NCBI GenBank assembly: GCA_024803745.1
Contig: JANJXV010001728.1
Coordinates: 1 to 64,000 of the forward strand
Source of the DNA: Megascapheus bottae
Taxonomy: Eukaryota > Chordata > Mammalia > Rodentia > Geomyidae
Reading direction: 5' to 3'
Length of the DNA stretch: 64,000 nucleotides
Shown: one piece after another, positions 1-14,078 of the stretch
How positions within the stretch are numbered: the first letter of the stretch is position 1
Layout: every line of letters begins with the position of its first letter
Made by a program: the position numbers and the translations under genes
Notes under the pieces: model-generated
The model's database searches: none
Told to the model about the DNA's origin: nothing
Seen by the model: the letters and a program-made list of their open reading frames with translations, nothing else

Positions 1-3000
1 GACTTCACACACCTCCATTATCCTGACTTCACACACCTCCATTCTGATTTCACACACCTCCATTCTGTCTTCACACACCTCAATTCTGTGACTTCACACA
101 CCTCCATTCTATGATTTCACACACCTCCATTCTATGACTTCACAGACCTCCATTCTATGACTTCACACACTTCCTTTCTGAGTTCACACAACATCCATTC
201 TGTGACTTCACACACTCCATTGTGACTTCATACACCTCCATTCTATAAGTTCACACACCTCCATTTATGACTTCACACACATCCATTCTATGACTTCACA
301 CAGGTCCATTCTGACTTCACACACCTGCATTCATTGACTTCACACACCTCCGTTCTCTGACTTCACACACCTCCATTTTGACTTCACAGACTTCCATTCT
401 GTGACTTCACACACCTCCATTCTATGACTTCACCACACCTCCCTTCCTATATGAATTCACACACCTCCATTCTGTGACTTCACACACCTCCATTGTGAGT
501 TCACACCCACTTCCATTCTGTGTCTTCACACACCTCCATTCTGTGACTTCACACACCTCCAATATGTGACTTTACACACCTCCATTCTATGACTCTCACA
601 CCCCTTCCTTCTATGAATTCACACCCCTCCATTCTGTGACTTCACACACCCTCCATTGTATGACTTCACACACCTCCATTCTGTGACTTCACACACCTCC
701 ATTCTCAGTTCACACACCTCCATTCTGTGACTTCCACACCTCCATTCTATGACTTAACACACCTCCATTCTATGACTTCACACCGCCTCCATTCTATGAC
801 TTCACACACCACCATTCTGTGACTTCACACACCTCCATTCTATGACTTCACACACCTCCATTCTGACACTTCACCACCTCCATTCTATGACTTCACACAC
901 CTCCATTCTATGACTTCACACACCTGCATTGTGGACCTCACACCCACCTCAATTCTATGAGTTCACACACCTGCATTCTGACTTCACACACCTCCATTCT
1001 GTCTTCACACACCTCAATTCTGTGACTTCACACACCTCCATTCTATGATTTTACACACCTCCATTTCTATGACTTCACAGACCTCTATTCTATGACTTCA
1101 CATACCTCCTTTCTGAGTTCACACACATCCATTCTGTGACTTCACACACCTCCATTGTGACTTCATACACCTCCATTCTATGAGTTCACACACCTCCATT
1201 TTGACTTCACACACATCCATTCTATGACTTCACACAGGTCCATTCTGACTTCACACACCTGCATTCTGTGACTTCACACACCTCCATTCTATGACTTCAC
1301 AAACCTCCATTCTGTAACTTCACACAGCTCCACTCTGTGACTTTACACACCTCCATTCTGTTACTTCACACACCTCCATTCTGTGATTTCACACACAATC
1401 CATTCTATGACTTCACAAACCTCCATTCTTTGATTTCACACACCTCCATCCTATGACTTCACACACCTCCATTGTGACTTCACATAACTCCATTCTGCGA
1501 ATTCACACACCTCCATTCTGTGACTTCACACACCTCCATACTATGACTTCCCCACACCTTCATTCTATGACTTCACACACCTCCATTCTATGACTTCACA
1601 CGCTTCCAATCTATGACTTCACACACCTCCATTCTATGATTTCACACACCCTCCATTCTATGACTTCACACACCTGCATTCTGACTTCGCACACCTCCAT
1701 TCTCTGATTTCACACACCGCCTATTCTGTGACTTCAGACACCTCCATTGTGACTTCACACACCTCCATTCTATGAGTTCATACACCTCCATTCTGACTTC
1801 ACAAACCTCCATTCTATGACTTCACAGACTTTGAATATGTGACTTCACTCACCTCCACTCTATGACTTCACACTTCTCCATTCTATGACTTCCCCACACC
1901 TCCTTTCCATGACTTCACCCACCCCCATTCTATGACTTCACACCTCCATTCTGACTTCACACACCTCCATTCTCTGACTTCACACACCTCCATTCTATGA
2001 GTTCACACACCTCCATTTTGACTTCACACACCTCCATTCTATGACTTCACACACCTTCATTCTTACTTCAGAAACATCCATCCTATGACTTCAACACACC
2101 TCCATTCTATGACTTCACACACCTCCATTCTATGACTTCACACACCTCCATTCTGTGACTTCACACACCTCCATTCTATGTCTTCACACACCTCCATTGT
2201 GACTTCACACACGTCCATTCTATGAGTTCACACACCTCCATTCTGACTTCACACACCTCCATTCTATGACTTCACACTCCTCCATTCTGACTTCACACAG
2301 CTCCATTCTGTGAATTCACAAAATTCCATTCTATGATTTCACACACCTCCATACTGTGACTTCACACACCTCCATTCTATGACTTCACACACCTGGCATT
2401 GTGACTTCACCCACCTCAATTCTATGAGTTCACACACCTGCATTGTGACTGCACACACCTCCATTCTATGACTTCACACATCTCCATTCTGACTTCACAC
2501 ACCTCCATTCTCTGACTTCACACACCTCCATTTTGACTTCACACACTTCCATTCTGTGACTTCACACACCTCCATTCTATGACTTCACACACCTCCCTTC
2601 TATGAATTCACACACCTCCATTCTGTGACTTCACACACCTCCATTCTATGACTTCGCACACCTCCCTTCTATGAATTCACACCCCTCCATTCTGTGACTT
2701 CACACACCTCCATTGTATGACTTCACACACCCTCCATTCTGTGACTTCACACACCTCCATTGTCAGTTCACACACCTCCATTCTGTGACTTCACACACCT
2801 CCATTCTGTGACTTCCACACCTCCATTCTATGACTTAACACACCTCCAATTCTATGACTTCACACCCCTCCATTCTATGACTTCACACACCTCCATTCTG
2901 TGACTTCACACAACTCCATTCTATGACTTCACACACCTCCATTCTGTCACTTCACCACCTCCATTCTATGACTTCACACTCCTCCATTCTATGACTTCAC

Positions 3001-3445
3001 ACACCTGCATTGTGACTTCACACCACCTCAATTCTATGAGTTCACCACACCTGCATTGTGACTTCACACACCTCCATTCTATGACTTCACACATCTCCAT
3101 TCTGACTTCACACACCTCAATTCTCTGACTTCACACACCTCCATTTTGACTTCACACACTTCCATTCTGTGACTTCACAACACCTCCATTATGTGACTTC
3201 ACACACCTCCATTCTATGACTTCACCACACCTCCCTTCGATGAATTCACACCCCTCCATTCTGTGACTTCACACACTTCCATTGTATGACTTTACACACC
3301 TCCATTCTGTGACTTCCACACCTCCTTTCTATGACTTAACACACCTCCATTCTATGACTTCACACCCCTCCATTCTATGACTTCACACACCACCATTCTG
3401 TGACTTCACACACCTCCATACTATGACTTCACAGACCTCCATTCT
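1..3445 (+). repeat. Left block, diverged copy of 9.86-13.4 kb
   Basis: Marker monomers occur in the same order as in 9,861-13,400. They include the CATTAT leader (16 and 9,861), a TATAAG monomer (~243 and ~10,088), a CAGCTCCACTCTG monomer (1325 and 11,155), the TTCCCC monomer (1548 and 11,378) and the CAGACTTTGAATATG monomer (1825 and 11,653). The offset drifts from 9,845 to 9,828 through single-base insertions in this copy. Near 3,180 this copy lacks about 130 bp (some six monomers) present near 13,010-13,140. Its right edge runs into the 2.43 kb repeat at about 3.3-3.45 kb. Its left edge lies outside the window. Confidence 0.85.
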
Positions 3446-4640
3446 GTCCCTTCACCACCTCCATTCTATGACTTCACACACCTCCATTCTATGACTTCAC
3501 ACACCTGCATTGTGACTTCACACACCTCCATTATCTGACTTCACACACCTCCATTCTGACTTCACACACACCTCCATTCTGTCTTCACACACCTCAATTC
3601 TGTGACTTCACACACCCTCCATTCTATGATTTCACACACCTCCATTCTATGACTTCACAGACCTCCATTCTATGACTTCACACACATCCATTCTGTGACT
3701 TCACAAACCTCCATTGTGACTTCATACACCTCCATTCTATGAGTTCACACACCTCCATTTTGACTTCACACACATCCATTCTATGACTTCACACAGGTCC
3801 ATTCGGACTTCACACACCTGCATTCATTGACTTCACACACCTCCATTCTCTGACTTCACACACCTCCATTTTGACTTCACACACTTCCATTCTGTGACTT
3901 CACACACCTCCATTCTATGACTTCACACACCTCCCTTCTATCAATTCACACACCCTCTCCATTCTGTGACTTCACACACCCTCCATTCTATGACTTCACA
4001 CACCTCCTTCTATGAATTCACACCCCTCCATTCTGTGACTTCACACACCTCCATTGTATGACTTCACACACCTCCATTCTGTGACTTCACACACCTCCAT
4101 TGTCAGTTCACACACCTCCATTCTGTGACTTCACACACCTCCATTCTGTGACTTCCACACCTCCATTCTATGACTTAACACACCTCCATTCTATGACTTC
4201 ACACCCCTCCATTCTATGACTTCACACACCTCCATTCTGTGACTTCACACAACTCCATTCTATGACTTCACACACCTCCATTCTGTCACTTCACCACCTC
4301 CATTCTATGACTTCACACAACCTCCATTCTATGACTTCACACACCTGCATTGTGATTCACCCACCTCAATTCTATGAGTTCACACACCTGCATTGTGACT
4401 TTACACACCTCCATTCTATGACTTCACACATCTCCATTTTGACTTCACACACCTCAATTCTCTGACTTCACACACCTCCATTTTGACTTCACACACTTCC
4501 ATTCTGTGACTTCACACACCTCCATTCTATGGACTTCACACACCTCCCGTCTATGAATTCACACGCACCTCCATTCTGTGACTTCACACACCTCCATTGT
4601 GAGTTCACCCACTTCCATTCTGTGTCTTCACAACACCTCC
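1..4640. other. Zone of excess single-base insertions (probable low sequence quality)
   Basis: Compared with the matching monomers elsewhere, this zone has many extra single bases, mostly doubling a neighbouring base or adding one to a CA or C run. Examples lie near 21-23, 188, 431, 501-510, 650, 1064, 2091, 2394, 2846, 3180, 3611, 3951, 4320, 4531, 4565 and 4631. Between positions 16 and 1825 the offset to the homologous block falls from 9,845 to 9,828, i.e. 17 net extra bases here in 1.8 kb. Copies further right show essentially none. The pattern stops near 4,640. I infer unpolished or low-coverage sequence, for example near a contig end, rather than biology. One of the two longest open frames (4262-4465) lies in this zone and spans one of the extra bases. 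Confidence 0.7.
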
Positions 4641-5886
4641 ATTCTGTGACTTCACACACCTCCATTATGTGACTTCACACACCTCCATTCTATGACTTCA
4701 CACACCTCCCTTCTATGAATTCACACCCCTCCATTCTGTCACTTCACACACTTCCATTTTATGACTTCACACACCTCCATTCTGTGACTTCCACACCTCC
4801 TTTCTATGACTTAACACACCTCCATTCTAGGACTTCACACCCCTCCATTCTATGACTTCACACACCACCATTCTGTGACTTCACACACCTCCATACTATG
4901 ACTTCACACACCTCCATTCTGTCCCTTCACCACCTCCATTCTATGACTTCACACACCTCCATTCTATGACTTCACACACCTGCATTGTGACTTCACACAC
5001 CTCCATTATCTGACTTCACACACCTCCATTCTGACTTCACACACCTCCATTCTGTCTTCACACACCTCAATTCTGTGACTTCACACACCTCCATTCTATG
5101 ATTTCACACACCTCCATTCTATGACTTCACAGACCTCCATTCTATGACTTCACACACCTCCTTTCTGAGTTCACACACATCCATTCTGTGACTTCACACA
5201 CCTCCATTGTGACTTCATACACCTCCATTCTATAAGTTCACACACCTCCATTTTGACTTCACACACATCCATTCTATGACTTCACACAGGTCCATTCTGA
5301 CTTCACACACCTGCATTCATTGACATCACACACCTCCATTCTCTGACTTCACACACCTCCATTTTGACTTCACACACTTCCATTCTGTGACTTCACACAC
5401 CTCCATTCTATGACTTCACACACCTCCCTTCTATGAATTCACACACCTCCATTCTGTGACTTCCCACACCTCCATTCTGAGTTCACAGATCTCCATTCTG
5501 TGACTTCACACACCTCCCTTCTGACTTGACACACCTCCATTCTTTGACTTCACACACCTCCATTGTGAGTTCACCCACTTCCATTCTGTGTTTTCACACA
5601 CCTCCATTCTGTGACTTCACACACCTCCATTATGTGACTTTACACACCTCCATTCTATGACTTCACACACCTCCCTTCGATGAATTCACACCCCTCCATT
5701 CTGTGACTTCACACACTTCCATTGTATGACTTTACACACCTCCATTCTGTGACTTCCACACCTCCTTTCTATGACTTAACACACCTCCTTTCTAGGACTT
5801 CACACCCCTCCATTCTATGACTTCACACACCACCATTCTGTGACTTCACACACCTACATACTATGACTTCACACACCTCCATTCTG
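3446..5886 (+). repeat. 2.43 kb higher-order repeat, unit 1
   Basis: The unit is anchored on the rare GTCCCTTCACCACC monomer at 3446; the equivalent anchor of the next unit is at 5887, giving 2,441 bp. It contains a second such anchor at 4921, dividing it into about 1,475 and 966 bp halves. Each half carries the leader CATTATCTGA (about 3529 and 4993) followed by the CTGTCTTCACACACCTCAATT monomer series. The left half has a CACAAACC monomer, while the right half has the CCTTTCTGAG and TATAAG monomers; these distinguish the halves. The first 1.2 kb lies in the zone of extra bases, which explains part of its greater length. Two variants here (CAGACCTCCATTCTGTCCC near 3431 and ATTCGGAC near 3801) are otherwise seen only at 17.19 and 17.56 kb. 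Confidence 0.85.
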
Positions 5887-8310
5887 TCCCTTCACCACCT
5901 CCATTCTATGACTTCACACACCTCCATTCTATGACTTCACACACCTGCATTGTGACTTCACACACCTCCATTATCTGACTTCACACACCTCCATTCTGAC
6001 TTCACACACCTCCATTCTGTCTTCACACACCTCAATTCTGTGACTTCACACACCTCCATTCTATGATTTCACACACCTCCATTCTATGACTTCACAGACC
6101 TCCATTCTATGACTTCACACACATCCATTCTGTGACTTCACAAACCTCCATTGTGACTTCATACACCTCCATTCTATGAGTTCACACACCTCCATTTTGA
6201 CTTCACACACATCCATTCTATGACTTCACACAGGTCCATTCTGACTTCACACACCTGCATTCATTGACTTCACACACCTCCATTCTCTGACTTCACACAC
6301 CTCCATTTTGACTTCACACACTTCCATTCTGTGACTTCACACACCTCCATTCTATGACTTCACACACCTCCCTTCTATCAATTCACACACCTCCATTCTG
6401 TGACTTCACACACCTCCATTCTATGACTTCACACACCTCCTTCTATGAATTCACACCCCTCCATTCTGTGACTTCACACACCTCCATTGTATGACTTCAC
6501 ACACCTCCATTCTGTGACTTCACACACCTCCATTGTCAGTTCACACACCTCCATTCTGTGACTTCACACACCTCCATTCTGTGACTTCCACACCTCCATT
6601 CTATGACTTAACACACCTCCATTCTATGACTTCACACCCCTCCATTCTATGACTTCACACACCTCCATTCTGTGACTTCACACAACTCCATTCTATGACT
6701 TCACACACCTCCATTCTGTCACTTCACCACCTCCATTCTATGACTTCACACACCTCCATTCTATGACTTCACACACCTGCATTGTGATTCACCCACCTCA
6801 ATTCTATGAGTTCACACACCTGCATTGTGACTTTACACACCTCCATTCTATGACTTCACACATCTCCATTCTGACTTCACACACCTCAATTCTCTGACTT
6901 CACAAACCTCCATTTTGACTTCACACATTTCCATTCTGTGACTTCACACACCTCCATTCTATGACTTCACACACCTCCCGTCTATGAATTCACACACCTC
7001 CATTCTGTGACTTCACACACCTCAATTGTGAGTTCACCCACTTCCATTCTGTGTCTTCACACACCTCCATTTTGTGACTTCACACACCTCCATTATGTGA
7101 CTTCACACACCTCCATTCTATGACTTCACACACCTCCCTTCTATGAATTCACACCCCTCCATTCTGTCACTTCACACACTTCCATTGTATGACTTCACAC
7201 ACCTCCATTCTGTGACTTCCACACCTCCTTTCTATGACTTAACACACCTCCATTCTAGGACTTCACACCCCTCCATTCTATGACTTCACACACCACCATT
7301 CTGTGACTTCACACACCTCCATACTATGACTTCACACACCTCCATTCTGTCCCTTCACCACCTCCATTCTATGACTTCACACACCTCCATTCTATGACTT
7401 CACACACCTGCATTGTGACTTCACACACCTCCATTATCTGACTTCACACACCTCCATTCTGACTTCACACACCTCCATTCTGTCTTCACACACCTCAATT
7501 CTGTGACTTCACATACCTCCATTCTATGATTTCACACACCTCCATTCTATGACTTCACAGACCTCCATTCTATGACTTCACACACCTCCTTTCTGAGTTC
7601 ACACACATCCATTCTGTGACTTCACACACCTCCATTGTGACTTCATACACCTCCATTCTATAAGTTCACACACCTCCATTTTGACTTCACACACATCCAT
7701 TCTATGACTTCACACAGGTCCATTCTGACTTCACACACCTGCATTCATTGACTTCACACACCTCCATTCTCTGACTTCACACACCTCCATTTTGACTTCA
7801 CACACTTCCATTCTGTGACTTCACACACCTCCATTCTATGACTTCACACACCTCCCTTCTATGAATTCACACACCTCCATTCTGTGACTTCCCACACCTC
7901 CATTCTGAGTTCACAGATCTCCATTCTGTGACTTCACACACCTCCCTTCTGACTTGACACACCTCCATTCTTTGACTTCACACACCTCCATTGTGAGTTC
8001 ACCCACTTCCATTCTGTGTTTTCACACACCTCCATTCTGTGACTTCACACACCTCCATTATGTGACTTTACACACCTCCATTCTATGACTTCACACACCT
8101 CCCTTCGATGAATTCACACCCCTCCATTCTGTGACTTCACACACTTCCATTGTATGACTTCACACACCTCCATTCTGTGACTTCCACACCTCCTTTCTAT
8201 GACTTAACACACCTCCATTCTATGACTTCACACCCCTCCATTCTATGACTTCACACACCACCATTCTGTGACTTCACACACCTCCATACTATGACTTCAC
8301 ACACCTCCAT
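5887..8310 (+). repeat. 2.43 kb higher-order repeat, unit 2
   Basis: The unit runs from the GTCCC anchor at 5887 to the one at 8311 (2,424 bp), with the internal anchor at 7348 (halves of 1,461 and 963 bp). Monomer order matches unit 1: for instance a CAGATCT monomer is at about 5486 and again at about 7914 (2,428 bp apart). In stretches I compared side by side with unit 3, differences are about one base per hundred or fewer. The last ~130 bp (from 8181) also form the beginning of the 8.9 kb tandem duplication. Confidence 0.88.
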
Positions 8311-10745
8311 TCTGTCCCTTCACCACCTCCATTCTATGACTTCACACACCTCCATTCTATGACTTCACACACCTGCATTGTGACTTCACACACCTCCATT
8401 ATCTGACTTCACACACCTCCATTCTGACTTCACACACCTCCATTCTGTCTTCACACACCTCAATTCTGTGACTTCAAACACCTCCATTCTATGATTTCAC
8501 ACACCTCCATTCTATGACTTCACAGACCTCCATTCTATGACTTCACACACATCCATTCTGTGACTTCACAAACCTCCATTGTGACTTCATACACCTCCAT
8601 TCTATGAGTTCACACACCTCCATTTTGACTTCAAACACATCCATTCTATGACTTCACACAGGTCCATTCTGACTTCACACACCTGCATTCATTGACTTCA
8701 CACACCTCCATTCTCTGACTTCACACACCTCCATTTTGACTTCACACACTTCCATTCTGTGACTTCACACACCTCCATTCTATGACTTCACACACCTCCC
8801 TTCTATCAATTCACACACCTCCATTCTGTGACTTCACACACCTCCATTCTATGACTTCACACACCTCCTTCTATGAATTCACACCCCTCCATTCTGTGAC
8901 TTCACACACCTCCATTGTATGACTTCACACACCTCCATTCTGTGACTTCAAATACCTCCATTGTCAGTTCACACACCTCCATTCTGTGACTTCACACACC
9001 TCCATTCTGTGACTTCCACACCTCCATTCTATGACTTAACACACCTCCATTCTATGACTTCACACCCCTCCATTCTATGACTTCACACACCTCCATTCTG
9101 TGACTTCACACAACTCCATTCTATGACTTCACACACCTCCATTCTGTCACTTCACCACCTCCATTCTATGACTTCACACACCTCCATTCTATGACTTCAC
9201 ACACCTGCATTGTGACTTCACCCACCTCAATTCTATGAGTTCACACACCTGCATTGTGACTTTACACACCTCCATTCTATGACTTCACACATCTCCATTC
9301 TGACTTCACACACCTCAATTCTCTGACTTCACACACCTCCATTTTGACTTCACACACTTCCATTCTGTGACTTCACACACCTCCATTCTATGACTTCACA
9401 CACCTCCCGTCTATGAATTCACACACCTCCATTCTGTGACTTCACACACCTCCATTGTGAGTTCACCCACTTCCATTCTGTGTCTTCACACACCTCCATT
9501 CTGTGACTTCACACACCTCCATTATGTGACTTCACACACCTCCATTCTATGACTTCACACACCTCCCTTCTATGAATTCACACCCCTACATTCTGTCACT
9601 TCACACACTTCCATTGTATGACTTCACACACCTCCATTCTGTGACTTCCACACCTCCTTTCTATGACTTAACACACCTCCATTCTAGGACTTCACACCCC
9701 TCCATTCTATGACTTCACACACCACCATTCTGTGACTTCACACACCTCCATACTATGACTTCACACACCTCCATTCTGTCCCTTCACCACCTCCATTCTA
9801 TGACTTCACACACCTCCATTCTATGACTTCACACACCTGCATTGTGACTTCACACACCTCCATTATCTGACTTCACACACCTCCATTCTGACTTCACACA
9901 CCTCCATTCTGTCTTCACACACCTCAATTCTGTGACTTCACACACCTCCATTCTATGATTTCACACACCTCCATTCTATGACTTCACAGACCTCCATTCT
10001 ATGACTTCACACACTTCCTTTCTGAGTTCACACACATCCATTCTGTGACTTCACACACCTCCATTGTGACTTCATACACCTCCATTCTATAAGTTCACAC
10101 ACCTCCATTTTGACTTCACACACATCCATTCTATGACTTCACACAGGTCCATTCTGACTTCACACACCTGCATTCATTGACTTCACACACCTCCGTTCTC
10201 TGACTTCACACACCTCCATTTTGACTTCACAGACTTCCATTCTGTGACTTCACACACCTCCATTCTATGACTTCACACACCTCCCTTCTATGAATTCACA
10301 CACCTCCATTCTGTGACTTCACACACCTCCATTGTGAGTTCACCCACTTCCATTCTGTGTCTTCACACACCTCCATTCTGTGACTTCACACACCTCCAAT
10401 ATGTGACTTTACACACCTCCATTCTATGACTTCACACCCCTTCCTTCTATGAATTCACACCCCTCCATTCTGTGACTTCACACACCTCCATTGTATGACT
10501 TCACACACCTCCATTCTGTGACTTCACACACCTCCATTCTCAGTTCACACACCTCCATTCTGTGACTTCCACACCTCCATTCTATGACTTAACACACCTC
10601 CATTCTATGACTTCACACCCCTCCATTCTATGACTTCACACACCACCATTCTGTGACTTCACACACCTCCATTCTATGACTTCACACACCTCCATTCTGA
10701 CACTTCACCACCTCCATTCTATGACTTCACACACCTCCATTCTAT
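8311..10745 (+). repeat. 2.43 kb higher-order repeat, unit 3 (modified right end)
   Basis: GTCCC anchors lie at 8311 and 9778 (1,467 bp), as in the other units. The expected third anchor, near 10,740, is replaced by a TGACACTTCACCACC variant at about 10,697. The CAGATCT monomer of units 1 and 2 is absent. Instead the right half has a CAATATGTGAC monomer and a CACCCCTTCC monomer, shared with 370-620 in the left block and with 19.1-19.4 kb. It therefore grades into the next repeat family rather than closing as a clean unit. It carries a private CAAATACC variant at about 8948 that is shared with 17,838. Confidence 0.8.
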
Positions 10746-11763
10746 GACTTCACACACCTGCATTGTGACCTCACCCACCTCAATTCTATGAGTTCACACA
10801 CCTGCATTCTGACTTCACACACCTCCATTCTGTCTTCACACACCTCAATTCTGTGACTTCACACACCTCCATTCTATGATTTTACACACCTCCATTCTAT
10901 GACTTCACAGACCTCTATTCTATGACTTCACATACCTCCTTTCTGAGTTCACACACATCCATTCTGTGACTTCACACACCTCCATTGTGACTTCATACAC
11001 CTCCATTCTATGAGTTCACACACCTCCATTTTTACTTCACACACATCCATTCTATGACTTCACACAGGTCCATTCTGACTTCACACACCTGCATTCTGTG
11101 ACTTCACACACCTCCATTCTATGACTTCACAAACCTCCATTCTGTAACTTCACACAGCTCCACTCTGTGACTTTACACACCTCCATTCTGTTACTTCACA
11201 CACCTCCATTCTGTGATTTCACACACAATCCATTCTATGACTTCACAAACCTCCATTCTTTGATTTCACACACCTCCATCCTATGACTTCACACACCTCC
11301 ATTGTGACTTCACATAACTCCATTCTGCGAATTCACACACCTCCATTCTGTGACTTCACACACCTCCATACTATGACTTCCCCACACCTTCATTCTATGA
11401 CTTCACACACCTCCATTCTATGACTTCACACGCTTCCAATCTATGACTTCACACACCTCCATTCTATGATTTCACACACCTCCATTCTATGACTTCACAC
11501 ACCTGCATTCTGACTTCGCACACCTCCATTCTCTGATTTCACACACCCCTATTCTGTGACTTCAGACACCTCCATTGTGACTTCACACACCTCCATTCTA
11601 TGAGTTCATACACCTCCATTCTGACTTCACAAACCTCCATTCTATGACTTCACAGACTTTGAATATGTGACTTCACTCACCTCCACTCTATGACTTCACA
11701 CTTCTCCATTCTATGACTTCCCACACCTCCTTTCCATGACTTCACCCACCCCCATTCTATGAC

Positions 11764-11772
11764 TTCACACCT
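11764..11772 (-). promoter_or_regulatory. T-box half-site match (AGGTGTGAA) in the short monomer
   Basis: The ordinary monomer reads TTCACACACCT; a recurrent shorter one drops one CA and reads TTCACACCT. Its complement, AGGTGTGAA, is the established T-box (Brachyury-type) half-site. Exact copies include 1937, 14465, 16649, 20633, 23334 and 25474, always within the same series after a CACCCACCCCCATTC monomer. Many more occur between 26 and 64 kb. The string match is certain; use by a T-box factor is speculation. Confidence 0.3.
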
Positions 11773-13218
11773 CCATTCTGACTTCACACACCTCCATTCT
11801 CTGACTTCACACACCTCCATTCTATGAGTTCACACACCTCCATTTTGACTTCACACACCTCCATTCTATGACTTCACACACCTTCATTCTTACTTCAGAA
11901 ACATCCATCCTATGACTTCACACACCTCCATTCTATGACTTCACACACCTCCATTCTATGACTTCACACACCTCCATTCTGTGACTTCACACACCTCCAT
12001 TCTATGTCTTCACACACCTCCATTGTGACTTCACACACGTCCATTCTATGAGTTCACACACCTCCATTCTGACTTCACACACCTCCATTCTATGACTTCA
12101 CACTCCTCCATTCTGACTTCACACAGCTCCATTCTGTGAATTCACAAAATTCCATTCTATGATTTCACACACCTCCATACTGTGACTTCACACACCTCCA
12201 TTCTATGACTTCACACACCTGCATTGTGACTTCACCCACCTCAATTCTATGAGTTCACACACCTGCATTGTGACTGCACACACCTCCATTCTATGACTTC
12301 ACACATCTCCATTCTGACTTCACACACCTCCATTCTCTGACTTCACACACCTCCATTTTGACTTCACACACTTCCATTCTGTGACTTCACACACCTCCAT
12401 TCTATGACTTCACACACCTCCCTTCTATGAATTCACACACCTCCATTCTGTGACTTCACACACCTCCATTCTATGACTTCGCACACCTCCCTTCTATGAA
12501 TTCACACCCCTCCATTCTGTGACTTCACACACCTCCATTGTATGACTTCACACACCTCCATTCTGTGACTTCACACACCTCCATTGTCAGTTCACACACC
12601 TCCATTCTGTGACTTCACACACCTCCATTCTGTGACTTCCACACCTCCATTCTATGACTTAACACTCCTCCATTCTATGACTTCACACCCCTCCATTCTA
12701 TGACTTCACACACCTCCATTCTGTGACTTCACACAACTCCATTCTATGACTTCACACACCTCCATTCTGTCACTTCACCACCTCCATTCTATGACTTCAC
12801 ACTCCTCCATTCTATGACTTCACACACCTGCATTGTGACTTCACCCACCTCAATTCTATGAGTTCACACACCTGCATTGTGACTTCACACACCTCCATTC
12901 TATGACTTCACACATCTCCATTCTGACTTCACACACCTCAATTCTCTGACTTCACACACCTCCATTTTGACTTCACACACTTCCATTCTGTGACTTCACA
13001 CACCTCCATTCTATGATTTCACACACCTCCCGTCCATGAGTTCACACACCTCCATTCTGTGACTTCACACACCTCCATTGTGAGTTCACCCACTTCCATT
13101 CTGTGTCTTCACACACCTCCATTCTGTGACTTCACACACCTCCATTATGTGACTTCACACACCTCCATTCTATGACTTCACACACCTCCCTTCTATGAAT
13201 TCACACCCCTCCATTCTG

Positions 13219-13226
13219 TGACGTCA
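13219..13226. promoter_or_regulatory. Perfect CRE palindrome TGACGTCA in a variant monomer
   Basis: The consensus core begins TGACTTCA, one base away from the CREB/ATF site TGACGTCA. A T to G change completes the palindrome here and also creates a CpG. The same eight bases occur at 15964, 22088, 24789, 27487, 29055, 32418, 35950, 42123, 46655, 51725, 52688, 54393, 57340, 62900 and 63036. Most later ones sit in the same monomer (CATTGTGACGTCACAC) of the 6.4 kb-type series, so they spread by duplication. The match is seen in the sequence; binding or function is unproven. Confidence 0.35.
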
Positions 13227-14078
13227 CACACTTCCATTGTATGACTTCACACACCTCCATTCTCTGACTTCCACACCTCCTTTCTATGACTTAACACACC
13301 TCCATTCTATGACTTCACACCCGTCCATTCTATGACTTCACATACCACCATTCTGTGACTTCACACACCTCCATACTATGACTTCACACACCTCCATTCT
13401 GTCCCTTCACCACCTCCATTCTGTGACTTCACACACCTCCATTCTATGACTTCACACACCTGCATTGTGACTTCACACACCTCCATTATCTGACTTCACA
13501 CACCTCCATTCTGACTTCACACACCTCCATTCTGTCTTCACACACCTCAATTCTTGACTTCACACACCTCCATTCTATGATTTCACACACCTCCATTCTA
13601 TGACTTCACAGACCTCCATTCTATGACTTCACACACCTCCTTTCTGAGTTCACACACATCCATTCTGTGACTTCACACACCTCCATTGTGACTACATACA
13701 CCTCCATTCTATGAGTTCTCACACCTCCATTTTGACTTCACACACATCCATTCTATGACTTCACACAGGTCCATTCTGACTTCACACACCTGCATTCTGT
13801 GACTTCACACACCTCCATTCTTTGACTTCACAAACCTCCATTCTGTGACTTCACACACCTCCACTCTGTGACTTTACACACCTCCATTCTGTGACTTCAC
13901 ACACCTCCATTCTGTGATTTCACACACAATCCATTCTATGACTTCACAAACCTCCATTCTTTGATTTCACACACCTCCATCCTATGACTTCACACACCTC
14001 CATTGTGACTTCACATAACTCCATTCTGTGACTTCACACACCTCCATTCTGTGACTTCACACACCTCCATACTATGAC

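Larger units (their letters stand above)
11378..14078 (+). repeat. 2.70 kb higher-order repeat, unit R1 (copy A)
   Basis: The unit is anchored on the CCATACTATGACTTCCCCAC monomer at 11,378; the next anchor is at 14,079, giving 2,701 bp. In order it holds a CACGCTTCCAATC monomer, the CAGACTTTGAATATG monomer (11,653), a CACACTTCTCC monomer, a short TTCACACCT monomer (11,764), a CTTCAGAAACATCC monomer (~11,890) and a CACAAAATTCC monomer (12,143). After these come blocks resembling the 2.43 kb family (GTCCC anchor at 13,401). The same unit recurs in copy B at 20,247-22,947 with exactly the same length, and a related one starts at 1548. Confidence 0.88.

Noticed and set aside
453..458. EcoRI sites (GAATTC) in the TATGAATTCACAC monomer as a regulatory feature
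   Set aside because: Dozens occur because one common variant monomer reads TATGAATTCACAC. They would produce a ladder in a digest, useful for checking unit lengths, but imply no biological function.
4262..4465. Open frame of 67 codons on the + strand
   Set aside because: It is a repetitive translation of satellite monomers (TSHTSIL/DFTHLHSM-like words) with no start context or domain. It lies in the zone of extra single bases and spans one of them (near 4,320). The homologous series at 6.7 kb does not keep the same frame open to this extent.
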